Origin: DDH964 sp963806685
Lineage (GTDB): Bacteria; Desulfobacterota; Desulfuromonadia; Desulfuromonadales; DDH964
Direction of reading: 5' to 3'
NCBI GenBank assembly: GCA_963806685.1
Contig: CAWDZB010000011.1
Location: forward strand, 124,001-188,000
DNA length: 64,000 nt
Positions 23,193-31,617 of this stretch are shown here, piece after piece. The notes beneath the pieces are model-generated. The model worked only from the letters and a program-made list of their open reading frames with translations, did not search any database and had not been told where the DNA came from. Every line of letters starts with the position of its first letter. Position 1 is the first letter of the stretch. The position numbers and the translations under genes were made by a program.

Positions 23193-25232
23193 ATGAATTC
23201 GCTGAAGTTCAAAATCCTCAGTCTGACCACCATCATTATGGTGATGGCGATCGGCCTGACGGCCTGGCACAACCTCAAAACTCAACGGGCCATACTCACC
23301 CGTTTTGCGGAGCTGAACAGCAGGGTTCTCGGCGAGACCATCCGCAACGGGATCATCTCCCACATGGCCAACGGCCAGAATACCGAGGTCGCCAAAATCC
23401 TCGAGAAGATCAAACGCGAACCGTCCATCGAATCGGTGCGCGTCTTCGACGAATCGGGAAAGATCCTGATTTCCGGGGCCCCCGAAGAAGCCGGGGATCA
23501 AATCCCCTCCGCCGACCTTCTTGCATACCGCTCGCACAACTATTCTTTTGATGTGATGACCAGGGGGAAGGAATACCACAGCACCATCGTCCCCATCTAC
23601 AATACTCCAACCTGCTTCCCCTGCCACGACGAGGACCACAAGGTACTCGGCATCCTCAATGTTCACCTGTCCCTGAGTACCATCGATGGCCTTCAGGATA
23701 AGGGGCGCGAAGCGACCCTGGTTTCTTCGGTCGGCATGCTTGTCATCCTGGTCCTGGCCATTTACGCTTTCATCCTGGTCTATGTCGACCGGCCGATCCG
23801 GCGGCTGGTCGCGTCGATGACTCTGCTGGAGAACGGGCAGTTCGAGGAGGCCCATGCCAGCGGCCGCAATTCCGGCGAAATGGACCTGCTTTTCGGCAAG
23901 TTCAATTTCATGGTTGACCGCCTCAAGGGGTTGATCGACACCACCATTTCCCACGAGCGGGAAATCGCGATCACCCAGGGGAAGCTGGCTCATCATGATG
24001 AAATCCGAAATATGAACGTCACCCTCGAGGAACGCCTCAAGGAGATCGAGCACCTGAACATCACCTTGGAGGAACGCATCGAAGAGATCGAGGAGGCCAA
24101 TTACAAGATCGCCGATCTGGCCAGTGAACTGGAGGGGAAAAACACCAATCTCGAGAATGCAGTGGCCCGCCTCGCGGCGCTTTACGAAATGGGTCTGGGT
24201 GTCAACTCCACCATGGATATCGACCGCCTCTTCGCCCTGCTGGTGCACAAGACGGTGACCACCCTCAAGGCGAGCATCGGCTACATTCTGCTTCTGGACC
24301 AGCAGAGCTGGGCTCTGCACATGGCGAGTGCCGAAGGGCTGCCTGAACAGGTCGACAAGGGAGTGCGCATTCCCCTCACTCCTGGCGGCTGTTCCCACTG
24401 GGTGGTCAGCAACCGTTTGCCGCTGTTGCTTCAAAATATCGGCGAGGGTAGCGAGTTCAGTCGTGTCAGCCGGCTCGGTTTCACCAGGAAATCGGTGATC
24501 TGCGCACCATTGTTGATCAAGGACGAGATCATCGGCACCATCACCATTGCCAACAAGCTCGACGAAACCCCCTTTACCCCCGACGACCTGGAGCTGCTTT
24601 CGACGATCGCTGCCCAAGGGAGCATCGCCATCAACAACGCCCGTCTCTACGAGGAGCAGCAGCAGTCCTACCTTAATACGGTGCAGGCCCTGGTCTCGGC
24701 CATTGAAGCCAGCGATGCCTATACTCGCGGCCACTCGGAGCGGGTCACCCGCTACAGCCTGGCCCTGGCCCGGCAGCTCGGCCTGGACGCGGACGCTCTC
24801 CGGCGCCTGGAGCAGGCCGGGATCCTCCACGATATCGGCAAGATCGGAATCAGCCCTGCGGTTCTGCACAAGGAGGGGAGCCTCTCTGCGGAGGATCTCG
24901 AGATCCTCTGCCAGCACCCCAGCATCGGCGTGCGCATCCTCGAACCGATCCAGTTCCTCAAGGGGGTGCGGGAGGTCATTGAGCAGCACCACGAACGTTT
25001 CGACGGCGCAGGCTACCCGCGGGGCCTGGCCGGCACCGATATCTCCATCGAGGCCCGCATCCTGGCGGTGGCCGATACCTACGACGCCATGACCTCCTCC
25101 CGCCCCTACCGCCAGGCCCTGAGTCACGAGACGGCGCTAACCGAAATTCGCCAACAGGCCGGAACCCAGTTCGACCCCGCAGTGGCAAACGCCTTCCTCG
25201 ACCTTGCCCAGAACGGCGGGCTGTCGACCTGA
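23193..25232 (+). CDS. Membrane HD-GYP phosphodiesterase with periplasmic CXXCH motif, HAMP and GAF domains
   Basis: A 679-residue protein. TM1 is about 8-24; a periplasmic sensor (about 25-172) ends with C141-F-P-C144-H145, a c-type haem attachment motif; TM2 is about 176-197. HAMP follows (198-250), then a coiled coil (250-330), a GAF domain (330-485) and an HD-GYP domain (495-679) with 'SERVTRYSLAL', H546-D547 in 'GILHDIGKIGI' and 'RFDGAGYPRGL'. HD-GYP domains hydrolyse cyclic di-GMP (some cGAMP). A haem in the periplasm suggests sensing of redox state or a gas ligand. The ATG at 23193 gives a Lys-containing tip before TM1; upstream in-frame codons look non-coding. Confidence 0.92.
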   Translation: MNSLKFKILSLTTIIMVMAIGLTAWHNLKTQRAILTRFAELNSRVLGETIRNGIISHMANGQNTEVAKILEKIKREPSIESVRVFDESGKILISGAPEEAGDQIPSADLLAYRSHNYSFDVMTRGKEYHSTIVPIYNTPTCFPCHDEDHKVLGILNVHLSLSTIDGLQDKGREATLVSSVGMLVILVLAIYAFILVYVDRPIRRLVASMTLLENGQFEEAHASGRNSGEMDLLFGKFNFMVDRLKGLIDTTISHEREIAITQGKLAHHDEIRNMNVTLEERLKEIEHLNITLEERIEEIEEANYKIADLASELEGKNTNLENAVARLAALYEMGLGVNSTMDIDRLFALLVHKTVTTLKASIGYILLLDQQSWALHMASAEGLPEQVDKGVRIPLTPGGCSHWVVSNRLPLLLQNIGEGSEFSRVSRLGFTRKSVICAPLLIKDEIIGTITIANKLDETPFTPDDLELLSTIAAQGSIAINNARLYEEQQQSYLNTVQALVSAIEASDAYTRGHSERVTRYSLALARQLGLDADALRRLEQAGILHDIGKIGISPAVLHKEGSLSAEDLEILCQHPSIGVRILEPIQFLKGVREVIEQHHERFDGAGYPRGLAGTDISIEARILAVADTYDAMTSSRPYRQALSHETALTEIRQQAGTQFDPAVANAFLDLAQNGGLST

Positions 25233-25300
25233 TTCCCCGCCCAGGTTGCCGCCAACATCACCTTCCTCCGCGCCACCAAACCTGCAGCAGGGGCCGACAG

Positions 25301-27112
25301 CTAACGCCGCCGGCCCCCGGTTTTTTTCCCAACGACACCGTTGCCACCTCCCAGAAGTTCGGCAGCCACCCCTTCCCGCCCGCAGCGCCGCAGGGCCTCC
25401 CGTATGTCCGACCCGGTTTCCGGCCGGTGCCAGAGCAGCAGAGCCTTCTGCAAGCGCCGTTCGCGGGGCGACCGCGGCACGTGATGCCGCTGGCCGGTAA
25501 ACGGATCGATTCCGGTGTGGTAGATGCACGTCGCCAGGGTCCCAGGGGTGGGGGTGAATTCCTGGACCTGTTCGACCCGCAGGCCGTTGCGCTTGAGGAA
25601 CAGGGCGACCTCGACCATGTCCTCGAGGCGGCAACCGGGATGCCCGGCAATCAGGTAGGGGACCACCCCCTGGCGCCTGCCGGCGTGGGTCGAGCTCCGC
25701 CGGTAGTAATCGAGGAAGACGCTCAGCGCCTCCGCCCCCGGTTTGCGCATGACGGCGGTCACCGCGCCGCTGGTGGACTCGGGAGCAATTTTGAGCAGTC
25801 CGCCGACATGGTGGGTAAGGAGTTCGGCAAAGTAATCGGGTTGGGCGCCGAGCAGGTCGTAGCGGATGCCGGAGGCGACAAAGGCGTGGCGCACCCCGGC
25901 AACTTTCCGCACCTGCTGCAACAGGTGCGCCGCCCGCTTCCCCGAGGCCTGAAGCTGCGGGCAGAGGCGGGGGAAGAGGCAGCTTTCCCGGCGGCAGTCG
26001 TGAGTGGCGGCGCCGGCTCCGCACCAGGTGCCATACATGTTGGCGGTGGGGCCGCCAAGGTCGGTCACCGTGCCGCGAAATTCGGGATGGCCGACGAGTC
26101 GAGAGATTTCTTCCAGGATCGAGCTTTCGCTGCGGGACTGGATGGTTTTGCCTTGGTGGGCGGTGATGGCGCAGAAGGCGCAGCCCCCATAGCAGCCGCG
26201 GTGGGTGGTGATGGAGAAGCGGATCTGTTCGTAGGCGGGGATCAGCTCGCGGTAGCCCGGCCAGGGCCGCCGGCTGAAGGGGAGACGATAGATCCGGTCG
26301 AGTTCCGCCTCGCCAAGGGGCAGCGCCGGCGGGTTGACGATCACCCAGCGCCCCCCCTGATCCTGGGCCAGGGTCCGACCCGCTTCCGGGCGCTGTTCTC
26401 CGGCAGCCAGCCGAAAGGCCTCGTTGTAGGCCCCGGGCTCGAGGGCGAGTCGGTCGAAACCGGGGAGGACCAGGGCGTCCGCCGGCGGGACCTGACCCAG
26501 CCAGGCGGTACCGGGAATGTGGTGCATCGCGCCCGGCACTTCGCCGGCGGCGGCGCGGTGGGCAATGGCGCTCAGGGCGCGCTCGCCCATGCCGTAAACC
26601 AGCAGATCGGCCTTGGCATCGACCAGGATCGAACGCCTGACCCGATCGCTCCAGTAGTCGTAGTGGGCCAGCCGGCGCAGGCTCGCCTCGATACCGCCGA
26701 TCACCACCGGCAAGCCCTTGAAAGCCCCCTTGAGGGCGGCGGTGTAGGCGATGACCGCCCGGTCGGGACGTGCTCCTGCCCGGCCTCCGGGGGTGTAGGC
26801 GTCGTCGTTGCGCACCTTCTTCGCCGCCGTATAGCGATTGACCATGGAATCCATCGCACCGGCGGAGAGTGCGGCAAACAGCCGCGGCCGGCCCATGGTC
26901 CGGAAGGACTCGGGGTCCCGCCAGTCGGGCTGCGCGATGATGCCGATCCGGAAGCCTTCGGCTTCGAGCAGCCGGGCGAGCAGCGGCACGCCGAAGGCGG
27001 GATGATCGACGTAGGCGTCACCGGAGACGAAGAGAATGTCGATGGCTTCCCAGCCGCGGGCGGCCATCTCCTCGCGGCCAGTCGGCAGACAGCTGGAAAT
27101 GGGTGAAGTCAG
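25301..27112 (-). CDS. YgiQ family radical SAM protein
   Basis: About 603 residues if the start is at 27112. The N-terminal part has 'LFVSGDAYVDHPAFG', 'ALSAGAMDSMVNRYTA' and 'GGIEASLRRLAHYDYWSD'; the radical SAM site is 'RGCYGGCAFC' (CxxxCxxC), then 'TDLGGPTANMYG' and 'HHVGGLLKIAPEST'. All are YgiQ hallmarks; the reaction is unknown. Homologues align from 'LPTGREEMAARGW', which lies upstream of the first ATG (27067). The only coupled start is a CTG at 27112-27110 overlapping the stop of the small Cys-rich gene (CTGA). The start is therefore uncertain. Confidence 0.88.
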   Translation of the reverse strand: MTSPISSCLPTGREEMAARGWEAIDILFVSGDAYVDHPAFGVPLLARLLEAEGFRIGIIAQPDWRDPESFRTMGRPRLFAALSAGAMDSMVNRYTAAKKVRNDDAYTPGGRAGARPDRAVIAYTAALKGAFKGLPVVIGGIEASLRRLAHYDYWSDRVRRSILVDAKADLLVYGMGERALSAIAHRAAAGEVPGAMHHIPGTAWLGQVPPADALVLPGFDRLALEPGAYNEAFRLAAGEQRPEAGRTLAQDQGGRWVIVNPPALPLGEAELDRIYRLPFSRRPWPGYRELIPAYEQIRFSITTHRGCYGGCAFCAITAHQGKTIQSRSESSILEEISRLVGHPEFRGTVTDLGGPTANMYGTWCGAGAATHDCRRESCLFPRLCPQLQASGKRAAHLLQQVRKVAGVRHAFVASGIRYDLLGAQPDYFAELLTHHVGGLLKIAPESTSGAVTAVMRKPGAEALSVFLDYYRRSSTHAGRRQGVVPYLIAGHPGCRLEDMVEVALFLKRNGLRVEQVQEFTPTPGTLATCIYHTGIDPFTGQRHHVPRSPRERRLQKALLLWHRPETGSDIREALRRCGREGVAAELLGGGNGVVGKKTGGRRR

Positions 27113-27303
27113 CGGCTGCGGTCCTTCAGAAAATGGGCGAGCGAACGGTCGTAACTGCGCTCCCCAACGGCGGAAAAGAAACAGCCTGGAAGCTCGTTGC
27201 GCTGCCGGTGAAAGGTGACGCACTGGCAGCAGTTGCCGCGTTTGTCGCAGGCGGCAAAGGTGCAGCTGCAGTGGTCGGGGGAGTTGCTCGATGGACAGTC
27301 CAT
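27109..27303 (-). CDS. Small cysteine-rich protein (DUF6485-like)
   Basis: A 64-residue protein with eight Cys: 'MDCPSS', 'HCSCTFAACDKRGNCCQC' and 'LPGCFF', followed by 'RSYDRSLAHFL'. This pattern is that of the small DUF6485 family, thought to bind metal; function unknown. GGAGG stands 6 bases before the ATG at 27303. Its stop overlaps the probable ygiQ start, so the two are likely co-translated. Confidence 0.75.
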   Translation of the reverse strand: MDCPSSNSPDHCSCTFAACDKRGNCCQCVTFHRQRNELPGCFFSAVGERSYDRSLAHFLKDRSR

Positions 27304-27393
27304 GCAAAACCTCCGGTGAATGGTCCGGACCCGGTCCACAGAATGGGCCGGGTCCGGCCTCGACGGGCGAAGCTCGGGGGGGGCTCCCGCTTC

Positions 27394-28431
27394 TCAGGGG
27401 AAAGCGCCCAGGCCCCCGAGTCCCGCGTCCTCGGCAAAGCCGAGCATCAGGTTCATGTTCTGTACCGCCTGCCCGGCCGCCCCCTTGACCAGGTTATCGA
27501 TGGTCGAGACCACGATCACCCGGCCGGTGCGCTGGTCGCTGACCAGGCCGATGTCGCAGAAGTTGCTGCCGCGCACAAAGGCGATGTTGGGCAGGCTCCC
27601 TTCCGGGCAGATGCGCACGAACCCTTCCCCCAGGAAGTGCTCGCGGTAGAGGGCGAGCAGCGCGGCGCTGTCGTGGTTGCCATGCAAGGTGGCATAGCAG
27701 GTAGAAAGGATGCCGCGGTTGACCGGTAACAGGTGGGGAGTGAAGTTCACCTGCACCGCCTCACCGGCAAGCTGCGACAGGGTCTGCTCGATCTCCGGGG
27801 TATGCCGGTGGCGCCCGACGCCGTAGGCCGCAAACCCCTCGTTGACCTCGCAGAAGAGGCTGCCCACCTTGGCCGATCGGCCGGCCCCGCTGGTCCCCGA
27901 CTTGCTGTCGACGATCAGGCTGCGATGGTCGATCAGCCCCTGCTTGAGCAGCGGCGCCAGCCCGAGGGCGACGCTGGTCGGGTAGCAGCCGGGGTTGGCG
28001 ACCAGCCAGGCGCTGCGGATCAGTTCCCGGTTCAATTCGGGCAGGCCGTAAACCGCCTCAGCCAGCAGCTCCGGGCTGGTGTGCTCCTGGTACCACTGCC
28101 GATAGACGGCGACGTCGCGCAGCCGGTAGTCGGCCGAGAGATCGACAACCTTCTTCCCCGCTGCCAGCAACGACGGCACGACCTCCATCGCGGTCTGGTG
28201 CGGCAGGGCGGTGAAGACGAAGTCGGCCTTGGCGGCCACCAGTTCCGGTTCGCCGGGATCGCAGCGGAGGTTCACCTTCCCGCGCAACGAGGGGAAGAGG
28301 GTGGAAATATCCTCGCCGACCGTCTGCCGGGAGGTGACGCAGCTGATCTCGACCTGGGGATGGGCTGCCAGCAGCCGGAGGAGTTCGACCCCGGTATAGC
28401 CGCTGGCGCCGACGACGGCGACCTTGACCAT
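27394..28431 (-). CDS. argC: N-acetyl-gamma-glutamyl-phosphate reductase
   Basis: A 345-residue ArgC, NADPH-dependent, third step of arginine synthesis. It has the dinucleotide motif 'VVGASGYTGVELLRLL' at the N-terminus, the active-site Cys in 'VANPGCYPTSVALGL', and 'HRHTPEIEQTL'. AAAGGA precedes the ATG at 28431. The much longer open frame upstream runs through rpsI in the wrong frame and is not used. It stands 97 bases after rpsI with a hairpin between, so it may have its own control. Confidence 0.96.
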   Translation of the reverse strand: MVKVAVVGASGYTGVELLRLLAAHPQVEISCVTSRQTVGEDISTLFPSLRGKVNLRCDPGEPELVAAKADFVFTALPHQTAMEVVPSLLAAGKKVVDLSADYRLRDVAVYRQWYQEHTSPELLAEAVYGLPELNRELIRSAWLVANPGCYPTSVALGLAPLLKQGLIDHRSLIVDSKSGTSGAGRSAKVGSLFCEVNEGFAAYGVGRHRHTPEIEQTLSQLAGEAVQVNFTPHLLPVNRGILSTCYATLHGNHDSAALLALYREHFLGEGFVRICPEGSLPNIAFVRGSNFCDIGLVSDQRTGRVIVVSTIDNLVKGAAGQAVQNMNLMLGFAEDAGLGGLGAFP

Positions 28432-28453
28432 GTTGTTGTCCTTTGCCTGAATG

Positions 28454-28485
28454 CGAAAAGGGAAACCCGTGGGTTTCCCTTTTCG
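28454..28485 (-). terminator. Terminator between rpsI and argC
   Basis: 28454-28468 is perfectly complementary to 28471-28485 (15 positions, inner few forming the loop). The minus-strand 3' arm ends CCCTTTTCG. Confidence 0.7.
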
Positions 28486-28528
28486 ACGATCGATGCTGCC
28501 GGGAAACCGCCCGGCACCGCGCTTGCGG

Positions 28529-28921
28529 TTAACGCTTGGAGAACTGGAAACTCCGACGCGCCGCGCGACGCCCGTATTTTTTCCGCTCCTTGACCCGGCT
28601 GTCGCGGGTAATGAAGCCGGCCTTCTTGAGGACCCCGCGCAGGTCGGTGTCGACCGCCAGCAGCGCCTTGGTGATGCCGTGCTTGATCGCCCCGGCCTGC
28701 CCGGAAGGACCACCGCCGCAGACGTTGACCATGATGTCGAACTTGCCGGCATTGCTGGTCAGTTCCAGGGGCTGGCGCACGACCATCTTCGAGGTCTCGC
28801 GACCGAAGTATTCGTCGATGCTGCGCCGGTTGACGATGATGTTGCCGGTGCCGGGCTTGATCCAGACCCGGGCCACGGAGGTCTTCCGCTTGCCGGTGGC
28901 GTAAAATTTCTGTTCGGCCAT
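28529..28921 (-). CDS. rpsI: 30S ribosomal protein S9
   Basis: A 130-residue S9: 'YATGKRKTSVARVWIKPGTG' near the start, 'GGGPSGQAGAIKHGITKALL' in the middle, and the conserved basic end 'KKYGRRAARRSFQFSKR' that reaches the ribosomal P site. It lies 21 bases after rplM, the usual pair. Confidence 0.98.
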   Translation of the reverse strand: MAEQKFYATGKRKTSVARVWIKPGTGNIIVNRRSIDEYFGRETSKMVVRQPLELTSNAGKFDIMVNVCGGGPSGQAGAIKHGITKALLAVDTDLRGVLKKAGFITRDSRVKERKKYGRRAARRSFQFSKR

Positions 28922-28942
28922 CTTGTCCTATCTCCTTGACCC

Positions 28943-29371
28943 TTAAAGGGTGAGTTCCTTGGGCTGTTGGGCGGCGTGCGGATGATCGGCGCCGGCGTAG
29001 ACCTTGAGTTTCCGGAACATCTGGCGGCCCAGCTTGTTCTTGGGCAGCATCCCCTTGACCGCCTTCTTGATCAGGTCCTCGGGCTTCTTGGCGAGGAGCT
29101 TCTCGGCGCTGATGGAACGGATTCCACCGGGGTAACCGGTATGGTGGTAATACATCTTGTCGCCCAGCTTACTGCCGGTCAGCTGCACCTTATCGGCATT
29201 GACGACAACCACGAAGTCGCCGGTGTCAACACTGGGGTGATAGATCGGCTTATGCTTCCCGCGCAGAACCCGGGCGATCTCGGTGGCGGCGCGGCCCAGG
29301 ACCCTGCCATTGAGGTCGATGACGAACCAGGCCCGTTTAATATCATTTTTACTGACAACCTGCGTGCTCAT
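28943..29371 (-). CDS. rplM: 50S ribosomal protein L13
   Basis: A 142-residue L13: 'WFVIDLNGRVLGRAATEIA', 'GDFVVVVNADKVQLTGSKL', 'YHHTGYPGG' and 'GMLPKNKLGRQMFRKLKVY' are all family blocks. GAGAGGAA precedes the ATG. It is first in rplM-rpsI; the 71-base gap to the usp gene may hold its promoter, which I could not define. Confidence 0.98.
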   Translation of the reverse strand: MSTQVVSKNDIKRAWFVIDLNGRVLGRAATEIARVLRGKHKPIYHPSVDTGDFVVVVNADKVQLTGSKLGDKMYYHHTGYPGGIRSISAEKLLAKKPEDLIKKAVKGMLPKNKLGRQMFRKLKVYAGADHPHAAQQPKELTL

Positions 29372-29442
29372 GAACGTTCCTCTCTATAGTGAAATCTGTG
29401 AAGTGAACGGGGCTCACAGAAGTGGTGAAAGTAGCTAAATGC

Positions 29443-29927
29443 TCAGGCGTTGTCAAGAAGTTTTTTCATGGGGTCGGGTGCCCGGACGGTGATCACCGGG
29501 AAGTGAGCGTGGCGAACGACCTGTTCGGCCGTATTCCCGACCAGCAGGTGTGCTACCCCGCCCCGACCGCGGGTGGCGACCACGATCAGGTCGACAGTCT
29601 CCTCGACCATGCAATGGCAGATTTCTCGAAACGGCGCGCTGCTACACGCATCCGTCGGTTGCTCTCCAGCCCCGGGTGGTCAGCCCGAAGGCGGGCAATT
29701 CGGCGTTCCAGGCCCCCGGCGGCATCCCCGCATAAGCCGCTCCCCTGGTCGCCGGGACCGATCGACCCGGGCAGGGGCAGGGAGGAGTCGCTGTCGTCGA
29801 CGGGGACGACATGCAGCAGCAGATAGCGCGCCGACAACCGCGCGCCGAAATCGAGAGCGAAGTGCAGAGCGGCATCGGCGGCAGGGCTGAAATCGATCGC
29901 AACAAGGATGGTGAAGGGCGGATTCAT
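29443..29927 (-). CDS. Universal stress protein (UspA family), frame-disrupted
   Basis: The first ~95 residues read 'ILVAIDFSPAADAALHFAL' and 'YLLLHVVPVDDS', the UspA nucleotide-binding start. After about 29640 the open frame drifts and stops at 29586, while another frame carries the rest: 'PFREICHCMVEETVDLIVVA', then 'TRGRGGVAHLLVGNTAEQVV', the ATP-binding G-2x-G-9x-G-T motif, and 'PVITVRAPDP', ending at TGA 29443-29445. A single indel near 29640 would restore a ~161-residue protein. It could be a sequencing error or a real loss. Confidence 0.8.
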
Positions 29928-29963
29928 CGCTGGGATCCGGTTGGGTGTGGGTCACCCTGGCAA

Positions 29964-30737
29964 CTATATCTGCCCCGGCAAAGGGTGCAAGCCTCCCCCC
30001 TCTGCGTACCAGACTTCCATGAGACAAAGTCCCTGCGGGGGGGCGGTCAGTCCGGCCTGTTCCCTGCAACCGCCGACCAGCAGCCGCTGGATGTCACCGA
30101 CCGGCCGCCGGCCGCGGCCGATTTCTACCAGCGTTCCGGTCATCACCCGCACCATGTTGCGCAGAAACCCGCTGCCGCGGACATCGAAGATCACCAGGCC
30201 GTCCTCCTGGAAGACCTCGGCGGCAAAGATCTCCCGATCGGTGGTGGCAGCGTCGCAGCCGCTGGAGCGAAAGGCGGCAAAGTCGTGATGCCCAACGAAA
30301 TCAGCGGCAGCCTGTGTCATCGCCCCGCTGTCGAGGGCGGTCCGCAGATGCCAGCTGGCGCGGCGTAGCAGCGGCGAACGCACCGGCGCCGGATAGATCT
30401 GGTAGCGGTACCACTTGCCGCGAGCGTCGAACCGGGGATGAAAACCGGGCGACGCCTCCCAGGCTTCGCGCACGGCGATGTCCGGCGGCAGCAGCCGGTT
30501 GATCCCCTCGCGATAGGCGGCCAGGGGAAGATCACGGGGGCTCTCGAAACAGGCGACCATTCCCCGGGCATGAACCCCCGCATCGGTACGCCCGGACGAG
30601 GTCAGCCGGACCGGCCCGCCGAGGAGCCGCGCCAGTGCGTCCTCGACGGTCGCCTGGACCGAAGGACCGTTGAGCTGCCGCTGCCAACCGACATAGCCAC
30701 TCCCGTCGAACTCAAGGCAAAGGCCAATGGTTGTCAT
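29964..30737 (-). CDS. truA: tRNA pseudouridine(38-40) synthase TruA
   Basis: A 257-residue TruA. The catalytic D52 lies in 'SSGRTDAGVHARGMVACF'; 'RYQIYPAPVRSPLLRR' and 'GSGFLRNMVRVMTGTLVEIG' are conserved. It modifies U38-U40 in the tRNA anticodon arm. Its ATG overlaps the stop of the upstream EcfT-like gene by 4 bases. Confidence 0.97.
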   Translation of the reverse strand: MTTIGLCLEFDGSGYVGWQRQLNGPSVQATVEDALARLLGGPVRLTSSGRTDAGVHARGMVACFESPRDLPLAAYREGINRLLPPDIAVREAWEASPGFHPRFDARGKWYRYQIYPAPVRSPLLRRASWHLRTALDSGAMTQAAADFVGHHDFAAFRSSGCDAATTDREIFAAEVFQEDGLVIFDVRGSGFLRNMVRVMTGTLVEIGRGRRPVGDIQRLLVGGCREQAGLTAPPQGLCLMEVWYAEGGGLHPLPGQI

Positions 30738-31525
30738 GCCAGCCTCCGGTAAAGCACAACCGCCACCAGCAGGGCCCCGACCAGCAATGCGACGTACCCT
30801 GCCCGCGGAGGGGCCAACGTCTCGGCAGCAGCCAGCTCCGGGACCTCTTCACCGGCGGCGAGCCTCCTGGCAAGCCCGTCAGCACGATCGACCAGGCGCA
30901 GCAGCAGCGGCAGCAGCAACCGGCAGACAAAGCGCCCGCGAGGCAGGTAACCGCTGGGCGGAATCCCCCCATCGGCGGCAACCCGTTCGTCATAAACCTC
31001 AAGGGCCTCACTTCGCAGCAGGGGTATGAAATAGAGAACCAGCAGCACCATCTCGCTGCCGGCGGCCACCGGCAAACCAAGCCGCTCCAGGGGGTGCAGC
31101 AGCCAGGAGAACGCTCCGGCCAGGGCAGCGGGAGGGGTCGTCGCGGCCAGGACGGCCGCGAACAGGAGCGCCAGCAACAGGCGCCAGCAGGTCAGCAGGC
31201 CGGTGACCAGGCCATCGGCGGAGAGCCAGTCCACACCGAAGAGAGTATGGCCGGGGGCGAAGAACAGGTGCACCAGGATGGTAAACAGAAAAAGCCAGCG
31301 CAGCGTCCAGGCGAGGCGTGGGATCACGGTCGCGGGGAGCCGTCCCAGCAGCCAGCCGCCGATGGCCGCCAGGCTCAGTACCCCCAGCTGCCGCGGGCCG
31401 GTCGCGGCAAAGGTCGCCACCACCAGCAGCGGCACCGCCAGGACTTTGACCCGGGGATCAATCCGGTGCAGGGGGGAGGTGCCGGGCAGGTAGCGCCCCA
31501 GCGGCAGGTTTACAAATGGGGTCAT
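30734..31525 (-). CDS. EcfT-like transmembrane transporter component
   Basis: A 263-residue membrane protein with about five hydrophobic segments, opening 'YLPGTSPLHRIDPRVKVLAV' as in EcfT/CbiQ proteins and having a cytoplasmic 'RLVDRADGLARRLAAGE' that stands where EcfT has its Ala-Arg-Gly coupling motifs. EcfT links the two ATPases of an ECF vitamin transporter to the substrate-binding S protein. No ATPase or S-component gene is nearby, so partners must be elsewhere or the protein has another job. Its start follows asd by 92 bases with a hairpin between. Confidence 0.75.
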   Translation of the reverse strand: MTPFVNLPLGRYLPGTSPLHRIDPRVKVLAVPLLVVATFAATGPRQLGVLSLAAIGGWLLGRLPATVIPRLAWTLRWLFLFTILVHLFFAPGHTLFGVDWLSADGLVTGLLTCWRLLLALLFAAVLAATTPPAALAGAFSWLLHPLERLGLPVAAGSEMVLLVLYFIPLLRSEALEVYDERVAADGGIPPSGYLPRGRFVCRLLLPLLLRLVDRADGLARRLAAGEEVPELAAAETLAPPRAGYVALLVGALLVAVVLYRRLA

Positions 31526-31554
31526 GCCTTGTCAGTCCGGGTGAAAACGGGAAA

Positions 31555-31593
31555 GGCACGGCGGCCCGCCCTCTCCAGGGAAGCCGCCGTGCC
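31555..31593 (-). terminator. Hairpin between asd and the EcfT-like gene
   Basis: GGCACGGCGGC (31555-31565) pairs perfectly with 31583-31593; loop of 17 bases. Only TTTC follows on the minus strand, so it may be partial termination or an RNA-stabilising structure. Confidence 0.55.
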
Positions 31594-31617
31594 CAGGTGC
31601 TGATTGCAGAAACCGGA

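Noticed and set aside
23103..25127. Minus-strand open frame of 674 codons opposite the HD-GYP gene
   Set aside because: Antisense shadow; the plus-strand gene has complete, ordered domains with catalytic motifs.
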